A stretch of DNA of 64,000 nt. It comes from [Ruminococcus] torques ATCC 27756. GTDB taxonomy: Bacteria; Bacillota; Clostridia; Lachnospirales; Lachnospiraceae. The stretch lies in contig NZ_DS264345.1 of the NCBI RefSeq assembly GCF_000153925.1, forward strand, positions 434,001 through 498,000, written 5' to 3'. Within the stretch, counting starts at the first letter, position 1; each line of letters opens with the position of its first letter. Below are positions 53,024 to 61,644 of this stretch, in pieces. Under the pieces are notes generated by a model, which was not told where the DNA came from, did no database searches, and saw nothing but the letters and a program-made list of their open reading frames with translations. Made by a program: the position numbers and the translations under genes.

Positions 53024-53883
53024 ATGATTTTTTCTCCTTTGCTGTAAAATAACATCATATCTTCAATGGAAGCATTCTCGATAGAAATGTCGCAGAATGC
53101 TTTTCGCAGCGACTGTCTGTTTTTTATGAATACACAATAACTGTAAGGCTCTTCTCTGTATGCGATAATGTCCTCCGGAGAAAGGGCGTCGAAAAACTCT
53201 CGTCCGCAGCGGATGATTCCACAGTCATTATTCAGTTCGTCAATAGATTTAAGGAAGAGCAGTCTTCCTTCATGTATGTATGCGATATAGTCGGCAATTT
53301 TATCCAGATCGCTTGTGATATGGGAAGAAATAAGGACGGAATGGTCTTCCTGCTCTGTAAATTCTCGTAATATTTCGAGGATTTCCTCCCTGAAAACCGG
53401 ATCGAGTCCGTTTGTAGCTTCATCAAGGATCAAAAGTTTCGGGTTATGGCTCAACGCCGCGGCAAATTCCAGTTTCACTTTCATCCCCGTGGAAAATGTT
53501 TTCAACCGCTTCTTTTCAGGAAGATGAAATTGTTTCAGGTAATCGGTAAATTTTTTCTGATCCCAGTCAGTATAGATGCCGGAAAGCATTTTTCCTATAA
53601 AAAGAGGAGTTAAATTCTCACCGTAATGAGAGTCGTTAAAGATGACGGCAATCTCTTTTTTGATTTCTTTCTCCTGTGATTTTAAATCCTGACCGAGAAT
53701 ATGGACCTCGTCATAGTCAGCTTTTACAATGTTTAGGATAGAATTGATCAAAGTTGATTTCCCGGATCCGTTTTCTCCGATCAATCCGAGTATCATACCG
53801 TAAGGAAGATCAAGAGAAATATGATCTAAAGTGAAATCTTTATATTTTTTTGTGAGATTTTTTATGTGTAATGCCTGTTTCAT
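53020..53883 (-). CDS. ABC transporter ATP-binding protein (YtrB-like)
   Basis: This 287-residue ATPase has Walker A GENGSGKST, signature FSTGMKVKLE, Walker B LLILDEATNGLD and the H-loop SSHITSD. The C-terminal 70 residues form a regulatory extension common in YtrB/BcrA-like ATPases. It lies 5 bases after the gntR gene and overlaps the permease, so it belongs to the same transcript and exporter. Confidence 0.92.
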   Translation of the reverse strand: MKQALHIKNLTKKYKDFTLDHISLDLPYGMILGLIGENGSGKSTLINSILNIVKADYDEVHILGQDLKSQEKEIKKEIAVIFNDSHYGENLTPLFIGKMLSGIYTDWDQKKFTDYLKQFHLPEKKRLKTFSTGMKVKLEFAAALSHNPKLLILDEATNGLDPVFREEILEILREFTEQEDHSVLISSHITSDLDKIADYIAYIHEGRLLFLKSIDELNNDCGIIRCGREFFDALSPEDIIAYREEPYSYCVFIKNRQSLRKAFCDISIENASIEDMMLFYSKGEKII

Positions 53884-53888
53884 GCTTG

Positions 53889-54263
53889 CTATACCTCCGT
53901 ATAAACGATTTCTAAAGTTTGTTTTATTTCGTTTATTGAAAGCCCGTTTTCTTTTGCAAGAAAAGCTGCGTCAGTCAGTAATTGTTCAATACGCCTTAGG
54001 TTTTCCTCTCTGATAAAATCCTGATTCTCAGTTGAAACAAAAGTTCCTTTTGCAGGAACAGTAACGATAAATCCTTCTTTTTGCAGATCGTCATATGCAC
54101 GCTGCGTTGTGATAACGCTGACATGCAGATCTTTTGCAAGTTTCCGCATAGAAGGAAGAGCCTGCCCGGGGGCAAGATCCCCTTTCATGATCATTTCTTT
54201 GATCTGCAGCGTAATCTGCTCGTAGATAGGACGTCCGCTTGTGCTGCTTAAAATAATTTCCAT
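53889..54263 (-). CDS. GntR-family (YtrA-type) transcriptional regulator
   Basis: This 124-residue protein has the GntR winged helix: SGRPIYEQITLQIKEMIMKGDLAPGQALPSMRKLAKDL, SVITTQRAYDDLQKEGFI and VPAKGTFVS. The short helical C-terminus has no ligand domain, which is the YtrA subfamily. It heads the ATPase-permease pair and probably represses it. It may also act at the nearby TATACTGTAC inverted repeat that controls the second exporter. Confidence 0.9.
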   Translation of the reverse strand: MEIILSSTSGRPIYEQITLQIKEMIMKGDLAPGQALPSMRKLAKDLHVSVITTQRAYDDLQKEGFIVTVPAKGTFVSTENQDFIREENLRRIEQLLTDAAFLAKENGLSINEIKQTLEIVYTEV

Positions 54264-54349
54264 ATCTGTTGATCTCCCTGTCGTATTCGGCTTTTTTGCT
54301 GTTTTAATTTTGGTTTTGCACTTGAATTTCTATGCTCTGTATTTTGCAT

Positions 54350-55084
54350 CTACTTTTCAAATCCGTTTTTTCGATATAAGATCAGAAAAAGCGCTGCTGA
54401 CAAAAAGGCTTCGACAGACAGGACGATGATGCCGGACAAATGGATCGGAGCTTTCCCGGCGCTGATTGCAGATATAGCATTAAGGGCAATTCCGGTGAAG
54501 AGAAGATTTGAGATCTTTTCTAAAATGCTGCTGAATCCGGACAACATCGGAACCATCATAAATATAATGAGCGCAGGCGTAGTGATCGTACTTGCGGATA
54601 CTTGGGTTTTGGCATAAATACCGAAGATCATGCCGACGACAGATGCAATGAAAGTGCAGACTGTCGTAATGATAAGATATGCGCCCCATTGGGATCCGGA
54701 AAGTGTAAGCTGTACGATGAAAACACATAAAACATTTACGGCTGTGGATAAAATTATAACCGGTATAATGCTTCCGAGAAAAAATTCAAGTCCGTTTACT
54801 GAAGAAGTCATCAGTGTCCGAAGCGTATTTTTTTCTTTTTCTTCCGCAAGAGCGGCTGCAGTACAGTATACGCTCATGGAAATATTCATCAGAACGCCGA
54901 GCGAAAGCGCGTAGCCGTCCATGTTGATCTTTCCGTCAGCGATGGATCGGTACAGTATTTTCATAAGAAAAGTAAATCCGAGGGAAAAGATCGGCATGAT
55001 GATAAAGTTTTTGCTCATGAGAGTTCTCATTTTCATTTCTGTGACGGCAGATAGTTTTCTGAAATGGATTGCTGTTATTTTCAT
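54350..55084 (-). CDS. ABC-2 type exporter membrane subunit
   Basis: This 244-residue membrane protein starts at ATG 55084, overlapping the preceding ATPase by 4 bases. It has six predicted transmembrane helices, with the ABC-2 motif AAALAEEKEKNTLRTLMTSSVNGLEFFLGS in the first cytoplasmic loop (CPBP/NatB-like). It is paired with the 55081-55932 ATPase, and an 86-base gap separates it from gntR. It probably exports a lipid, peptide or drug. Confidence 0.87.
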   Translation of the reverse strand: MKITAIHFRKLSAVTEMKMRTLMSKNFIIMPIFSLGFTFLMKILYRSIADGKINMDGYALSLGVLMNISMSVYCTAAALAEEKEKNTLRTLMTSSVNGLEFFLGSIIPVIILSTAVNVLCVFIVQLTLSGSQWGAYLIITTVCTFIASVVGMIFGIYAKTQVSASTITTPALIIFMMVPMLSGFSSILEKISNLLFTGIALNAISAISAGKAPIHLSGIIVLSVEAFLSAALFLILYRKNGFEK

Positions 55085-55932
55085 TGAAGATTCCTCCCTG
55101 TTGTGTCTAAAAATACAGTTTCAAGAGTAGGTTCACATGAATGGATCGTTTCAAGCTGTCCGCTGTTCATCCATTGTGCGATTTGCCCGGTTGTTTTCTC
55201 GTTTTGTAAGAGAAGGTGAGTTGTGCCGTCAGTAAGGCGGACGCGGTATTTTTTGATCTGATTATGTTTTAAGCAGATTGCCTGCGGTGAGCCATATTCG
55301 ACAATAACGCCGTCATTTAAAAGAGCAACATTGTCACAAAGTTTCGCCGCTTCTTCCATATTGTGGGTTGTGAGAAAAATAGCCATTCCCTCATTTTTTA
55401 ATTCCATCAGAAGTTTATGTATTTCATTAGAGGCAGATGGATCAAGTCCGTTTGTAGGTTCATCCAGAAAGAGTACTTTCGGACGGTGAAGGATCGCTCT
55501 TGCCAAAATGAGACGCTGTCTTTGTCCTTTGGAAAGTTTTCCCGCCATTTTTTTTCGGTGTTCGTACAATCCGATCCGTTTTAATAAGAGATCGATATTT
55601 TCGGAAGGAACATTTAAAATTCGTGCAAAATATTTTAGATTGTCATAAAGGTTCATTCGCTCGTAAACGCCGCTGGAATCGGTGACAATACCAATCTGCT
55701 CATAAATCCGTTCGTTGATTTTATCGCATTCAATGCCGAGGATCTCTGCGTTTCCGGATGTAGGTTTAAGCTGTCCGGTGAGGATTTTGATCGTTGTTGT
55801 CTTTCCGGCGCCGCTAGGTCCGAGAAAACCGAGGATTTCGTTGCTGTTTAAAACAGCGTTTATGTCTTTTAAGACGAAGTCTTTATTGAATTTTTTTGAA
55901 AGATGTCGGATCGAGATATATTGTTGTTTCAA
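55081..55932 (-). CDS. ABC transporter ATP-binding protein
   Basis: This 283-residue ATPase has Walker A GPSGAGKTT, signature LSKGQRQRL, Walker B VLFLDEPTNGLD and the H-loop TTHNMEEA. The C-terminal part (about 215-283) is a DrrA/NatA-like extension ending near ETVFLDTTGRNLQ. It is the first gene of a two-gene exporter operon read from a promoter with a striking inverted-repeat operator. Confidence 0.93.
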   Translation of the reverse strand: MKQQYISIRHLSKKFNKDFVLKDINAVLNSNEILGFLGPSGAGKTTTIKILTGQLKPTSGNAEILGIECDKINERIYEQIGIVTDSSGVYERMNLYDNLKYFARILNVPSENIDLLLKRIGLYEHRKKMAGKLSKGQRQRLILARAILHRPKVLFLDEPTNGLDPSASNEIHKLLMELKNEGMAIFLTTHNMEEAAKLCDNVALLNDGVIVEYGSPQAICLKHNQIKKYRVRLTDGTTHLLLQNEKTTGQIAQWMNSGQLETIHSCEPTLETVFLDTTGRNLQ

Positions 55933-55950
55933 TTAATTCACTCCTTTGCA

Positions 55951-56004
55951 TATACTGTACTTATCTGACAGGTACAGTATACATATAAATGTGCTTTCTG
56001 TCAA
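55951..56004 (-). promoter_or_regulatory. Exporter promoter with TATACTGTAC-N11-GTACAGTATA operator
   Basis: On the minus strand TTGACA (56004-55999), a 17-base spacer and TATACT (55981-55976) form a consensus promoter. TATACT is also the start of a perfect 10-bp inverted repeat (55951-55960 and 55972-55981) covering the -10 box and the transcription start, so a dimeric repressor would block it. Confidence 0.75.
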
Positions 56005-56082
56005 TATCTGATATATACAGATTTTTAAAATAGCGTTTTAGACAAAAGAATTGTTTTCAGAGCGGAACATGCCGGCACGAAA

Positions 56083-56119
56083 AAAGAACCTTTGAAAAAT
56101 GATGTTTCAAAGGTTCTTT
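56083..56119 (-). terminator. Strong terminator of the lipoprotein gene
   Basis: Perfect 15-bp stem (56083-56097 with 56105-56119), 7-base loop. On the minus strand it is followed by TTTTTT. Confidence 0.85.
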
Positions 56120-56183
56120 ATCAGGCTGTCGTTCTGCAGCTTTTGTATTTAATTAGTATATAATGTTGGTTTTTGGTTAAAGA

Positions 56184-56711
56184 TTAACCGGCAAATTCCT
56201 GAGCTACGATCTCAGCTCCCGTATTGTCAAGGTAACGAACAACAACAACCGGATTTTCTACTTCTACTGCGGCTTTCAGAGAAGAAGCAACTGATTCAAA
56301 TGTAGAAGCCTGAGATTGAAGAGAGGACTCCAAAGTGGACGGATCCGCTGCGAGAGCCGCTGAAAGATCAGCGTCTTCAATCGTGAAGTTGTAGATCAGT
56401 TTGTTATCTTCTGCTGTAAGGTTAAGTGCGATTCCGCTTCCTTCAAGAGATGCAAGCTGTGTTTCGAGCTGCTGCTGCATAATGTCGGAATTTACGAAAT
56501 CTTCCAGTGTTTTAAACTTTCCTGTAACAGCAGCATCGTCATTATCTTCTGCATCGTCTTTTGCGTCGTCTTTTGCATCATCTTTTGCTGTGTCCTCAGT
56601 TTTCGGCTCATTCTTTTTTGAATCATTGTCAGATTTGCCACATGCACTTACTGCAAATGTGAGCATGATCACGCACATAATAAGCGAGATCTTACGGATT
56701 AAATTTTTCAT
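56184..56711 (-). CDS. Surface lipoprotein, DUF4854-like
   Basis: This 175-residue protein starts at ATG 56711 after AGGAGG. A signal peptide (KNLIRKISLIMCVIMLTFA) ends in the lipobox VSAC, with Cys24 as the lipidation site. An acidic, repetitive linker with tandem KDDA units (about 43-60) leads to a folded domain (about 65-175; TLEDFVNSDIMQQQLETQL and VVVVRYLDNTGAEI). The layout matches DUF4854 lipoproteins of Lachnospiraceae. The function is unknown; it is a membrane-anchored surface protein. Confidence 0.85.
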   Translation of the reverse strand: MKNLIRKISLIMCVIMLTFAVSACGKSDNDSKKNEPKTEDTAKDDAKDDAKDDAEDNDDAAVTGKFKTLEDFVNSDIMQQQLETQLASLEGSGIALNLTAEDNKLIYNFTIEDADLSAALAADPSTLESSLQSQASTFESVASSLKAAVEVENPVVVVRYLDNTGAEIVAQEFAG

Positions 56712-56845
56712 AGTTTTTCCCTCCTAAGGTGTATTCGGTAAAATTACCATGAGCGTATTATATCATATGGAGACATAAGAAGATATCCGGCATATGTACC
56801 AATTTTTAAGATGTATTTTGTACATGAATATTATCAAGTTAATGC

Positions 56846-56873
56846 TTTACAATGACAAAATTAAGTGTATAAT
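56846..56873 (+). promoter_or_regulatory. Promoter of the second MATE gene
   Basis: TTTACA (56846-56851), 16-base spacer, TATAAT (56868-56873). It is divergent from the lipoprotein gene. Confidence 0.5.
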
Positions 56874-56987
56874 AAAAGGTCGGATAAATTTTATCGGCAG
56901 AATGAATTAGGGATGCATTTTATGCAATATCAGGCGCGATCGTTTGATAAGTACATGCAAACAGAAGAGAGAAGGGGGAAAAGAAAA

Positions 56988-58360
56988 ATGGTGAAAACAA
57001 AAGATGCAGTCAATGATATGACAGTGGGAACCCCGGCAAAATTGATTATCCAGTTTATGATTCCTGTTTTTCTGGGGAATATATTTCAACAGTTTTACAA
57101 TATTGCAGATTCGATTGTAGCAGGACAATTTATCGGAGTGAAAGCTCTGGCGGCTATCGGAAGTACCGGATCGCTGATGTTTTTTGTGACGGGCTGGCTT
57201 AACGGACTAAGCAGCGGATTTGCAATTCTTGTTTCACAGTGGTTCGGTGCAAAACAATATGATAAAATGCGGCATTACGTGGCGATGTCGGTTTATCTGG
57301 CAGGCGGATGTGCCGTTCTTATGACGGCGGGACTTTTGATCGCGAATGAGCCTATTTTACGGATGATGAATTATTCTGCGGAAATCATGCCTGAAGTAAA
57401 GCAGTATATGGGGATTATTTATGCAGGTTTGATCGTGACTGCCGCATATAATTCACTGGCGGCTTTTTTGCGTGCGATAGGCGATTCAAAATCTCCGCTG
57501 TATTTTCTTATTATATCTGCGGTAATTAATGTAGCTCTTGATGTAGTGTTTATCGTCGTATTCGGAATGGGTGTGGAAGGATGTGCCTATGCGACGGTCA
57601 TTGCACAGGCAATTTCTGCGTTGTTATGTTTTATTTATATTGTGAAAAAGTTTCCTATTTTGCATTTGACAAAATCAGATCGAAAGATTTCTTTTCAAAG
57701 TTTCGGGCGTCTTCTTTCACTTGGCATTCCGATGGGGCTTCAGTTTTCAATTACGGCGATCGGAACGATTATCGTTCAGGGAGCGGTTAATGTATATGGT
57801 GAAACGTACATGGCAGGTTTTTCGGCTGCAGGGAAACTGCAAAATATGATTATGACGGTGTTCGTTGCATTTGGAGCTACAGTCGCTACTTATGTAGGAC
57901 AGAACCGCGGAGCAGGGAGAATGGACCGGGTAAAGTCGGGGGTGAGATGCACACAGGTCATGATATTAGTCTGGAGTGTGATCGCAATGGCAGCCGTTTG
58001 TTTTGGCGGAAAATATATGACATGGCTGTTTATCGATCCGTCTGAGACAGAAGTTGTCAATGTGTCTGTATTATATTTTCGTACGGTGTTTTGGTGTTAT
58101 CCGTTTTTGGGAAGTATTTTTTATACCGGAATACGCTTCAGGGAATGGGATATGGACTTGTTCCCATGCTGGGAGGTGTTTTTGAACTTGCAGCAAGAAG
58201 TGCGATTGTTATGGCGGCTGCCGGAAGGACAACTTTTCAGGGAGTGTGTCTCGCCGATCCGGCGGCATGGATCGCTGCGCTGATTCCACTTGTGCCATAT
58301 TATTTTTATACGATGCGGAAATGGAAGACTACAGAGACAAAAATACAAAAGCAGATATAA
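56988..58360 (+). pseudogene. MATE-family efflux transporter with a frameshift in a T-run
   Basis: ATG 56988, after AAGGGGG, opens a typical MATE protein (VNDMTVGTPAKLIIQFMIP, FQQFYNIADSIVAGQFIG). After VFWCYPFLGSIF, at a run of six Ts (58117-58122), the frame departs into unrelated residues and stops at 58283. The expected end (LYRNTLQGMGYGLVPMLGG...) continues in the +1-shifted frame to 58360. One extra T would restore a protein of about 457 residues. The last two to three helices are lost. It could be a real mutation, slippage or a sequencing error. Confidence 0.8.
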
Positions 58361-58412
58361 AGTAGGATTTTGAAATTGATAAAAGAAAAATGAGAAATAT
58401 TATCAAAAACAC

Positions 58413-58468
58413 TTGAAATACAGAGAAAAATCATGTATGATATATGAAAGTAGTTAGCCGCAACTAAC
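58413..58468 (+). promoter_or_regulatory. Promoter with iron box upstream of the DUF2325 gene
   Basis: TTGAAA (58413-58418), 17-base spacer and TATGAT (58436-58441). GTTAG-CCGCAA-CTAAC (58453-58468) begins a few bases after the expected start, matching the feo promoter box in arms and spacing. Confidence 0.72.
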
Positions 58469-58558
58469 CAAAAAACAGAAGCAATGTTGTGTCATAGTAT
58501 TTTCTGTGAATGGAGATCATACGTGAAGGATTCAGAAAAATATTTCAGGAGGTTGGCG

Positions 58559-58846
58559 ATGAGTGTTGTGATCATAGGCGGACATGACCGAATGGTATGT
58601 CAGTACAAACAGATATGTAAACAGTTTAAGTGTAAGGCGAAAGTGTTTACTCAGATGTCGGCGGCGATGAGTAAGCAGATAGGAAGCCCGGATCTGATCG
58701 TTCTTTTTACGAACACGGTATCACACAAAATGGTACGCTGTGCGGTAGAAGAAGCCGGACGATGCAATGCGGAGGTTGTCAGATGCCATACAAGCAGTAA
58801 AAACGCATTGGAAGAGATACTGGGGAATATATGTGTGCAGGGGTGA
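58559..58846 (+). CDS. DUF2325 domain protein, predicted iron-regulated
   Basis: This 95-residue protein is read from ATG 58559 after AGGAGG; the longer frame from 58484 lacks a site. SVVIIGGHDRMVCQYKQICKQF opens a Rossmann-like half domain. LIVLFTNTVSHKMVRCAVEEAGR and VVRCHTSSKNALEEIL complete the DUF2325 pattern. Several Cys residues could bind metal. DUF2325 proteins often occur with Feo systems. The shared operator supports control by the DtxR-type regulator at 47316-47678. Confidence 0.82.
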   Translation: MSVVIIGGHDRMVCQYKQICKQFKCKAKVFTQMSAAMSKQIGSPDLIVLFTNTVSHKMVRCAVEEAGRCNAEVVRCHTSSKNALEEILGNICVQG

Positions 58847-58917
58847 GCTTTTTAGATGTCCGTGGAGATATTTCAGAAAGAAAGGCGGAAGCTGTAAAGA
58901 AAACAAGGTTATGGCAA

Positions 58918-58978
58918 TACAACGGTACAGGCGGCAAAGAATTTTTCAAACAAATTCTTTGCCGCCTGTACCGTTGTA
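58918..58978. terminator. 27-bp perfect hairpin between convergent genes
   Basis: Arms 58918-58944 and 58952-58978 are exact complements around a 7-base loop (TTCAAAC). The position between converging genes fits a bidirectional terminator, but the stem is unusually long and no T-run follows the arms. Confidence 0.65.
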
Positions 58979-58993
58979 AATAAGAGATATGAT

Positions 58994-59713
58994 TTATAAT
59001 TGAATATTTTTGAAAAGATCACCGAGATTTGTTCCGATATTTTCACTTTTCGGGATAACAACTTTTTCTGTCGGTTCTTCTTTTACTTCTTCAAGCGCTT
59101 TCATACTAAGGCTTATTTTTCCGTCTTTGATTCCGATTACTTTTACAGTGACTTTGTCTCCGGCATTTAAAACATCGGAAGGCAATTTTACACGCTTTTG
59201 TGAAATCTGTGAAACGTGTACAAGACCGGACAGACCGTTGTCAAGTTTGATGAACGCGCCGTAATTTTGTAAAGTCTCGACTGTTCCTTCTAAAACTTCT
59301 CCGATTTTCAGGTTGGCAATCTGATCTTCCCGCGCTTTCTTTTCTTTTTCTTTTAAAAGTTCTCTTGCGGAAAGGACGAGACGGTTATTTGCCTGGTCAG
59401 CGTCAATTACCTGTACTTCTATTTCTTTCAGAAGATAAGTTTCCAGATCTTCGATATAGGAAAGGGAAAGTTTAGAAGCAGGAACAAATCCACGCAGTCC
59501 TTCGATCATCACGATTACTCCGCCATTTACAACGCCTTCTACTTTTACAGGAAGAACTGTTTTTTCTTCCATATATTTTGTGACGAGATTCCACGGATTG
59601 GCATCGTCGAAATGATCTTCGTAGTCAGCCATCGTTTCTGTTGTGGAAGCAGCAGCTTCCTCTGTTTTGCAGTCATTATCTGTCTGCATTGGTTCTTTCA
59701 TTTCTTCGCTCAT
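58994..59713 (-). CDS. S1 RNA-binding domain protein
   Basis: This 239-residue protein is read from ATG 59713 after AGAGGTG; a longer frame from 59758 is less likely. The acidic N-terminus (1-50) precedes two S1/OB domains: VLPVKVEGVVNGGVIVMIEGLRGFVPASKLS (about 57-125) and GEVLEGTVETLQNYGAFIKLDNGLSGLVHVSQIS (about 138-210). It resembles a short ribosomal protein S1-like factor of Clostridia. It probably binds RNA or ribosomes in translation. It has no operon partners. Confidence 0.88.
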   Translation of the reverse strand: MSEEMKEPMQTDNDCKTEEAAASTTETMADYEDHFDDANPWNLVTKYMEEKTVLPVKVEGVVNGGVIVMIEGLRGFVPASKLSLSYIEDLETYLLKEIEVQVIDADQANNRLVLSARELLKEKEKKAREDQIANLKIGEVLEGTVETLQNYGAFIKLDNGLSGLVHVSQISQKRVKLPSDVLNAGDKVTVKVIGIKDGKISLSMKALEEVKEEPTEKVVIPKSENIGTNLGDLFKNIQL

Positions 59714-59847
59714 TGTGCAGCACCTCTGTTTCTTTTTTATATAGAAAGAGTATACCACAGATGGAGGAGAAAAAACAATATTTTGAAAGTAGAGAAGAAT
59801 GGTATTTTTATTCTTAATTTTTCTTGACTATATTGTTTATTGTGCTC

Positions 59848-59877
59848 TTGCAGAAGAATGAGATTTATGTATATAAT
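59848..59877 (+). promoter_or_regulatory. Promoter of the pyrophosphatase gene
   Basis: TTGCAG (59848-59853), 18-base spacer, TATAAT (59872-59877). Confidence 0.45.
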
Positions 59878-59969
59878 AATGCAGTTATGGATGAAAAATG
59901 TTTTTATCGATAAGCATAGAATCTTTTCAGATTATTGATGTTGGATGAAGAAAGCGAGAGTAAAAATAT

Positions 59970-61616
59970 ATGAGTAGACAGAAAGATAAAATATATGTTG
60001 TCGGCCATAAAAATCCGGATACAGATTCCATATGTTCCGCGATTGCATACGCCGCATTAAAAACAAAATTGACAGGTCACGCTTATGAGCCGCGCAGAGC
60101 CGGACAATTAAATGAAGAAACACAGTATGTTCTTGAAAAATTCGCAGTGAAACCTCCGAAGCTTTTGTCTGATTTAAGAGAACAGATCAAAGATGTTGAG
60201 TTGAAAGAAGTAGAAGGATTGACAAGTAACTCTTCAATCCGCACAGCGTGGGAAACGATGCGGGAGCTGAACATTCATACACTTCCGGTTGTAAGAGACG
60301 GCAGTTTGGAAGGGGTTATTACGATCGGTGATATTGCCAAGACATATATGGATGTTTATGATAGTATGATTTTATCAAAGGCAAGGACTCAGTATAGAAA
60401 TATTGCCCGTGCAGTAGATGGGGAAGTGATCACCGGAAATGAGCATAGCTATCTGTTAAACGGAAAAGTAGTGATCGCAGCTTCAAGCAGGATTCTCATG
60501 TCGGATTTTATAAGCAGAGATGACCTTGTGATCATGGGAGACAGAAAGGATGCACAGCAGTGTGCGGTAGATATGGAAGCAAGCTGTATGGTCGTCTGTC
60601 AAAACGCTTCGATTTCAGAAGAGATTATTAAACAGGCGGAAAAAAAGCAGATTGTGATCATAAGGACGCCTCATGATACTTTTACTGCGGCGCAGCATAT
60701 CAATCAGAGCATTCCGGTCAAATATTTTATGACAAAAACGAATCTGGTTACATTCAAAATGAAGGATTATGTTGATGACGTAAAAGAAGTGATGGCGCGA
60801 AAACGGTTCAGAGATTTCCCGATTGTTGACGGAAACGGGAAATTATTAGGACTGATCTCAAGACGACGGTTATTGAACGTAAGAAAAAAACAAGTGATTC
60901 TTGTCGATCATAATGAGAAAAGCCAGGCTGTGGACGGAGTGGAAGAGGCAGAAGTAATGGAGATCATCGATCACCACAGACTGGGCAGTATTCAGACAAT
61001 GGGACCTGTATTTTTCCGTAATCAGCCGGTGGGATGCACTGCGACGATCGTCAGTCAGATGTATGAAGAAAACGGAGTTGAAATAGATCCGACAAACGCC
61101 GCGCTCCTTTGTTCCGCTATTATTTCCGATACGTTGATGTTCCGCTCTCCGACCTGTACGCCTTTGGATGAAAACACAGCGAGGAAACTGGCTCAGACTG
61201 CGGGCGTCGAGATTGAAATTCTGGCGCAGGAAATGTTTCGTGCAGGAAGTAATTTGAAAGGGAAAAGCGCTCAGGATATATGCTTTCTTGATTTTAAAAA
61301 ATTTACGGTCAACGAGACTGTGTTCGGAGTAGGACAGGTGAATTCAATGAGTTCCGACGAACTGGAAGGAATCAAAAAGAAAGTAAAGCCGTATTTGGAG
61401 AAAGCGTGCGCAGACAGCGGGGTAAATATGATCTTTTTTATGTTGACAAATATTTTGACAGAATCATCGGAACTTCTTTGCGGCGGTCCGGAGGCAAAGG
61501 AAAAAATATTAAATGCATATGATTTGCCGGAAGACACGGATACGATCATGCTAAAAGGAGTAGTATCAAGGAAAAAGCAGCTTGTTCCGACGCTTGTCAG
61601 CGTCCTGCAGCAATAA
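59970..61616 (+). CDS. Manganese-dependent inorganic pyrophosphatase with CBS and DRTGG domains
   Basis: This 548-residue family II pyrophosphatase has a DHH domain (VVGHKNPDTDSICSAIAYA) split by a regulatory insert: CBS (about 72-120), DRTGG (about 130-240) and a second CBS (about 250-305). The DHH part resumes with EIIDHHRLGS, and the DHHA2 domain ends the protein (MFRAGSNLKGKS; VVSRKKQLVP). The insert is known in clostridial enzymes to bind adenine nucleotides, including diadenosine polyphosphates, which tune activity. It hydrolyses PPi in the cytosol. The flavin reductase gene follows after 28 bases. Confidence 0.93.
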   Translation: MSRQKDKIYVVGHKNPDTDSICSAIAYAALKTKLTGHAYEPRRAGQLNEETQYVLEKFAVKPPKLLSDLREQIKDVELKEVEGLTSNSSIRTAWETMRELNIHTLPVVRDGSLEGVITIGDIAKTYMDVYDSMILSKARTQYRNIARAVDGEVITGNEHSYLLNGKVVIAASSRILMSDFISRDDLVIMGDRKDAQQCAVDMEASCMVVCQNASISEEIIKQAEKKQIVIIRTPHDTFTAAQHINQSIPVKYFMTKTNLVTFKMKDYVDDVKEVMARKRFRDFPIVDGNGKLLGLISRRRLLNVRKKQVILVDHNEKSQAVDGVEEAEVMEIIDHHRLGSIQTMGPVFFRNQPVGCTATIVSQMYEENGVEIDPTNAALLCSAIISDTLMFRSPTCTPLDENTARKLAQTAGVEIEILAQEMFRAGSNLKGKSAQDICFLDFKKFTVNETVFGVGQVNSMSSDELEGIKKKVKPYLEKACADSGVNMIFFMLTNILTESSELLCGGPEAKEKILNAYDLPEDTDTIMLKGVVSRKKQLVPTLVSVLQQ

Positions 61617-61644
61617 TAAAACGGAAAAAGAGAGGAAGGATAAA

